A DNA stretch of 6,618 nucleotides from an uncultured Christensenella sp. (lineage in GTDB: Bacteria > Bacillota > Clostridia > Christensenellales > UBA1242). The notes beneath the pieces are model-generated. The model was given only the letters and a program-made list of their open reading frames with translations, had not been told where the DNA came from and did not search any database. Positions 5,320-6,618 of this stretch are shown one piece after another. The number at the start of each line of letters is the position of its first letter. The stretch's first letter is position 1. Both the position numbers and the translations under genes were made by a program. Location of the stretch: NCBI GenBank assembly GCA_949295755.1, contig CASFMG010000010.1, forward strand, positions 1 to 6,618. Direction: 5' to 3'.

Positions 5320-6618
5320 TTACTCTACCCAACTAGAAACTTCGTTTTCCCATTCAAATATTGGAAATTCGTTTTCATTGCTTAAATAGTAATTGCTTTC
5401 AGTTCCGTTTAATCTATCACCAAGTGGTACTTTTGAATAAGATGTAATGTTAAACGAGTCTGTGCTTACTCCACCTATTGCTGATTGAGATTGCCCTTCG
5501 TTGTAGAAACATCTTGTGTCAACACCACCCGATGCCCAAGTTATGTATGCAAACAAATATACATTTCCAATTTGAATACCTTGTGCACTTGATGCATTTA
5601 CAATGTTATATACATATGAACCTTTAATATTTCCGTTGTTAGAAAGTCCAACAAGACCGGCAATATAAACTTTGTTTACAGAGCCAACAGGTGCACTTCT
5701 ATAAATTATTGATTTTGTATATGTGTAACAATAATTTACTGTACCATCGTTTTGTCCAACTATTCCACCAAAGTAGAATGTAACGGCACCTTGCGTTGAA
5801 CCTTGTTGAGATTGTTTATTTATGCTTAATGTTGTTGTTTGATTTTTAAGCACACACGCTTCAACTGTTCCGTTTGTCCTGTTTGTTCCAACAATACCAC
5901 CACTTGTTGAGATTGTTGTTTGAAGTGTTATGTTTCCATAATTTCCACATTTTTGAACTAGTCCTTCATTTTCTCCGGCAATAGAAGCATAACTTGCCTT
6001 TATTCCAAGAACATCAGTGCTGTTTTTTAATGCAACATCATAATAGTTTACTGTGTTTTGAACTGTTCCCAAGTTTTGATATGCAATACCATACAAGAAT
6101 ATATCTTTATTTGATGTGATATCAATACTTAATCCTTGTGTTCCAAGAATTACATTTTGAACTGTTCCCAAGTTTTTGTAGCATAGAAGTGAAATTGTTG
6201 CACCAACTTTAAGTTGACCTGTTAAGTTTGCAAGTATTCGTATATTTTTAACTGTTGCACCTCTTGCGATTTGTGAGAACAATGAAACATATTGAATCGA
6301 TTGATATGCAGAAATATTAGACAAATCATAATCCCAACTCAATGTTTTTTTGTTTCCATCATATGTGCCAAGAAACTCAAAGTTTGTTCCTTGTCCTAAT
6401 GGCGAAACATTATAAATTGAAGCAAATTGTTTAAAGTGGAATTGTGAGTTTACTTCGCTTAATGTTATAGTTTGTTCTATTTCATTTTCAATCAAAGTAT
6501 AACTATTCAAGTACTCATCTTTTTGTAATCTATATTTAATATTATTAAATTGTTCTTTTGTTTCTATTAAATATGGCTTTTCTTGCGTTCCGTTTGAACC
6601 ATCTTGTGTTACCTTAAA
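5320..6618 (-). CDS. GLUG-repeat surface-type protein, 3' part (start outside window)
   Basis: The 432 visible residues are the C-terminal part of a larger protein. The frame is open without a stop up to base 6618, so the TTG at 6510 is an internal leucine codon. At the visible N-terminus is NGTQEKPYLIETKEQFNNI, the entry motif common before GLUG and beta-helix repeats, then FLGTYDGNKKTLS (83-95). Glycine-rich repeats follow: GGIVGTNRTNGTV (240-252), GGIVGQNDGTV (284-294) and AGLVGLSNNGNI (320-331), plus two NLGTVQN units 33 residues apart. It ends with FPIFEWENEV, a typical closing strand. These repeats usually build extracellular parallel beta-helices in secreted or wall-attached proteins. 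No LPxTG motif or C-terminal membrane segment is present, so any signal or anchor would be at the missing N-terminus. Adhesion or carbohydrate binding is a guess. The gene ends at a strong terminator. Confidence 0.85.
   Translation of the reverse strand, partial: FKVTQDGSNGTQEKPYLIETKEQFNNIKYRLQKDEYLNSYTLIENEIEQTITLSEVNSQFHFKQFASIYNVSPLGQGTNFEFLGTYDGNKKTLSWDYDLSNISAYQSIQYVSLFSQIARGATVKNIRILANLTGQLKVGATISLLCYKNLGTVQNVILGTQGLSIDITSNKDIFLYGIAYQNLGTVQNTVNYYDVALKNSTDVLGIKASYASIAGENEGLVQKCGNYGNITLQTTISTSGGIVGTNRTNGTVEACVLKNQTTTLSINKQSQQGSTQGAVTFYFGGIVGQNDGTVNYCYTYTKSIIYRSAPVGSVNKVYIAGLVGLSNNGNIKGSYVYNIVNASSAQGIQIGNVYLFAYITWASGGVDTRCFYNEGQSQSAIGGVSTDSFNITSYSKVPLGDRLNGTESNYYLSNENEFPIFEWENEVSSWVE
6056..6176 (-). 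repeat. Pair of identical 22-base direct repeats inside the GLUG-repeat gene
   Basis: Bases 6056-6077 and 6155-6176 are identical over 22 positions and 99 bases (33 codons) apart, in the same frame. They encode the NLGTVQN core of two neighbouring repeat units. Identity at synonymous positions suggests a fairly recent duplication or gene conversion between units; outside the 22 bases the units have diverged. Confidence 0.8.

Noticed and set aside
6508..6510. TTG as start codon of the GLUG-repeat protein, giving 396 residues
   Set aside because: The frame is open for 36 more codons to the window edge and encodes a typical repeat-entry motif; no ribosome binding site precedes the TTG.

Overview
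This AT-rich window (about 30% G+C by eye) looks like chromosomal DNA of a low-G+C Gram-positive bacterium (Bacillota or a close relative, probably an uncultured clostridial-type lineage). The evidence is a CwlD-like peptidoglycan amidase, a eukaryote-like (type 2) isoleucyl-tRNA synthetase, TTGACA/TATAAT-type promoters, hairpin-plus-U-tract terminators and, where present, strong AGGAG-type ribosome binding sites. The genetic code appears standard: the four genes whose 3' ends are visible stop at TAG, TAG, TAA and TAA, and none needs TGA read as tryptophan. Every gene lies on the minus strand, so the window reads right to left.

From right to left: (1) 6618-5320 is the 3' part of a surface-type protein with GLUG-like glycine repeats. 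The frame is open to the window edge, so its true start lies outside. It ends at a very good terminator (5263-5290). (2) 5106-4417 is a membrane-anchored N-acetylmuramoyl-L-alanine amidase of the CwlD type, without a Shine-Dalgarno sequence. (3) 4263-1174 is a full-length 1029-residue type 2 isoleucyl-tRNA synthetase with its own strong promoter and a short leader holding two adjacent stem-loops with the same loop sequence. No T-box is visible. It ends at a terminator (1127-1167). (4) 1054-113 is a membrane-anchored alpha/beta hydrolase whose extended -10 box sits at the distance expected for a leaderless mRNA. It ends at a terminator (75-104). (5) 15-1 is the first five codons of another gene, recognised from a strong ribosome binding site and a plausible promoter.

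Three of the four complete gene boundaries carry terminators and four carry plausible promoters, so these look like mostly single-gene transcription units and not one pathway operon. The exception is amidase-to-ileS, where no terminator is visible and readthrough is possible. I see no mobile element, CRISPR array, tRNA, rRNA or defence system. No gene-free stretch exceeds about 215 bases. I do not find a convincing new biological system. The points most worth a second look are the altered HIGH signature of the synthetase (HHGT), the twin stem-loops and repeated promoter-spacer sequence before ileS, and the possible leaderless start of the hydrolase.
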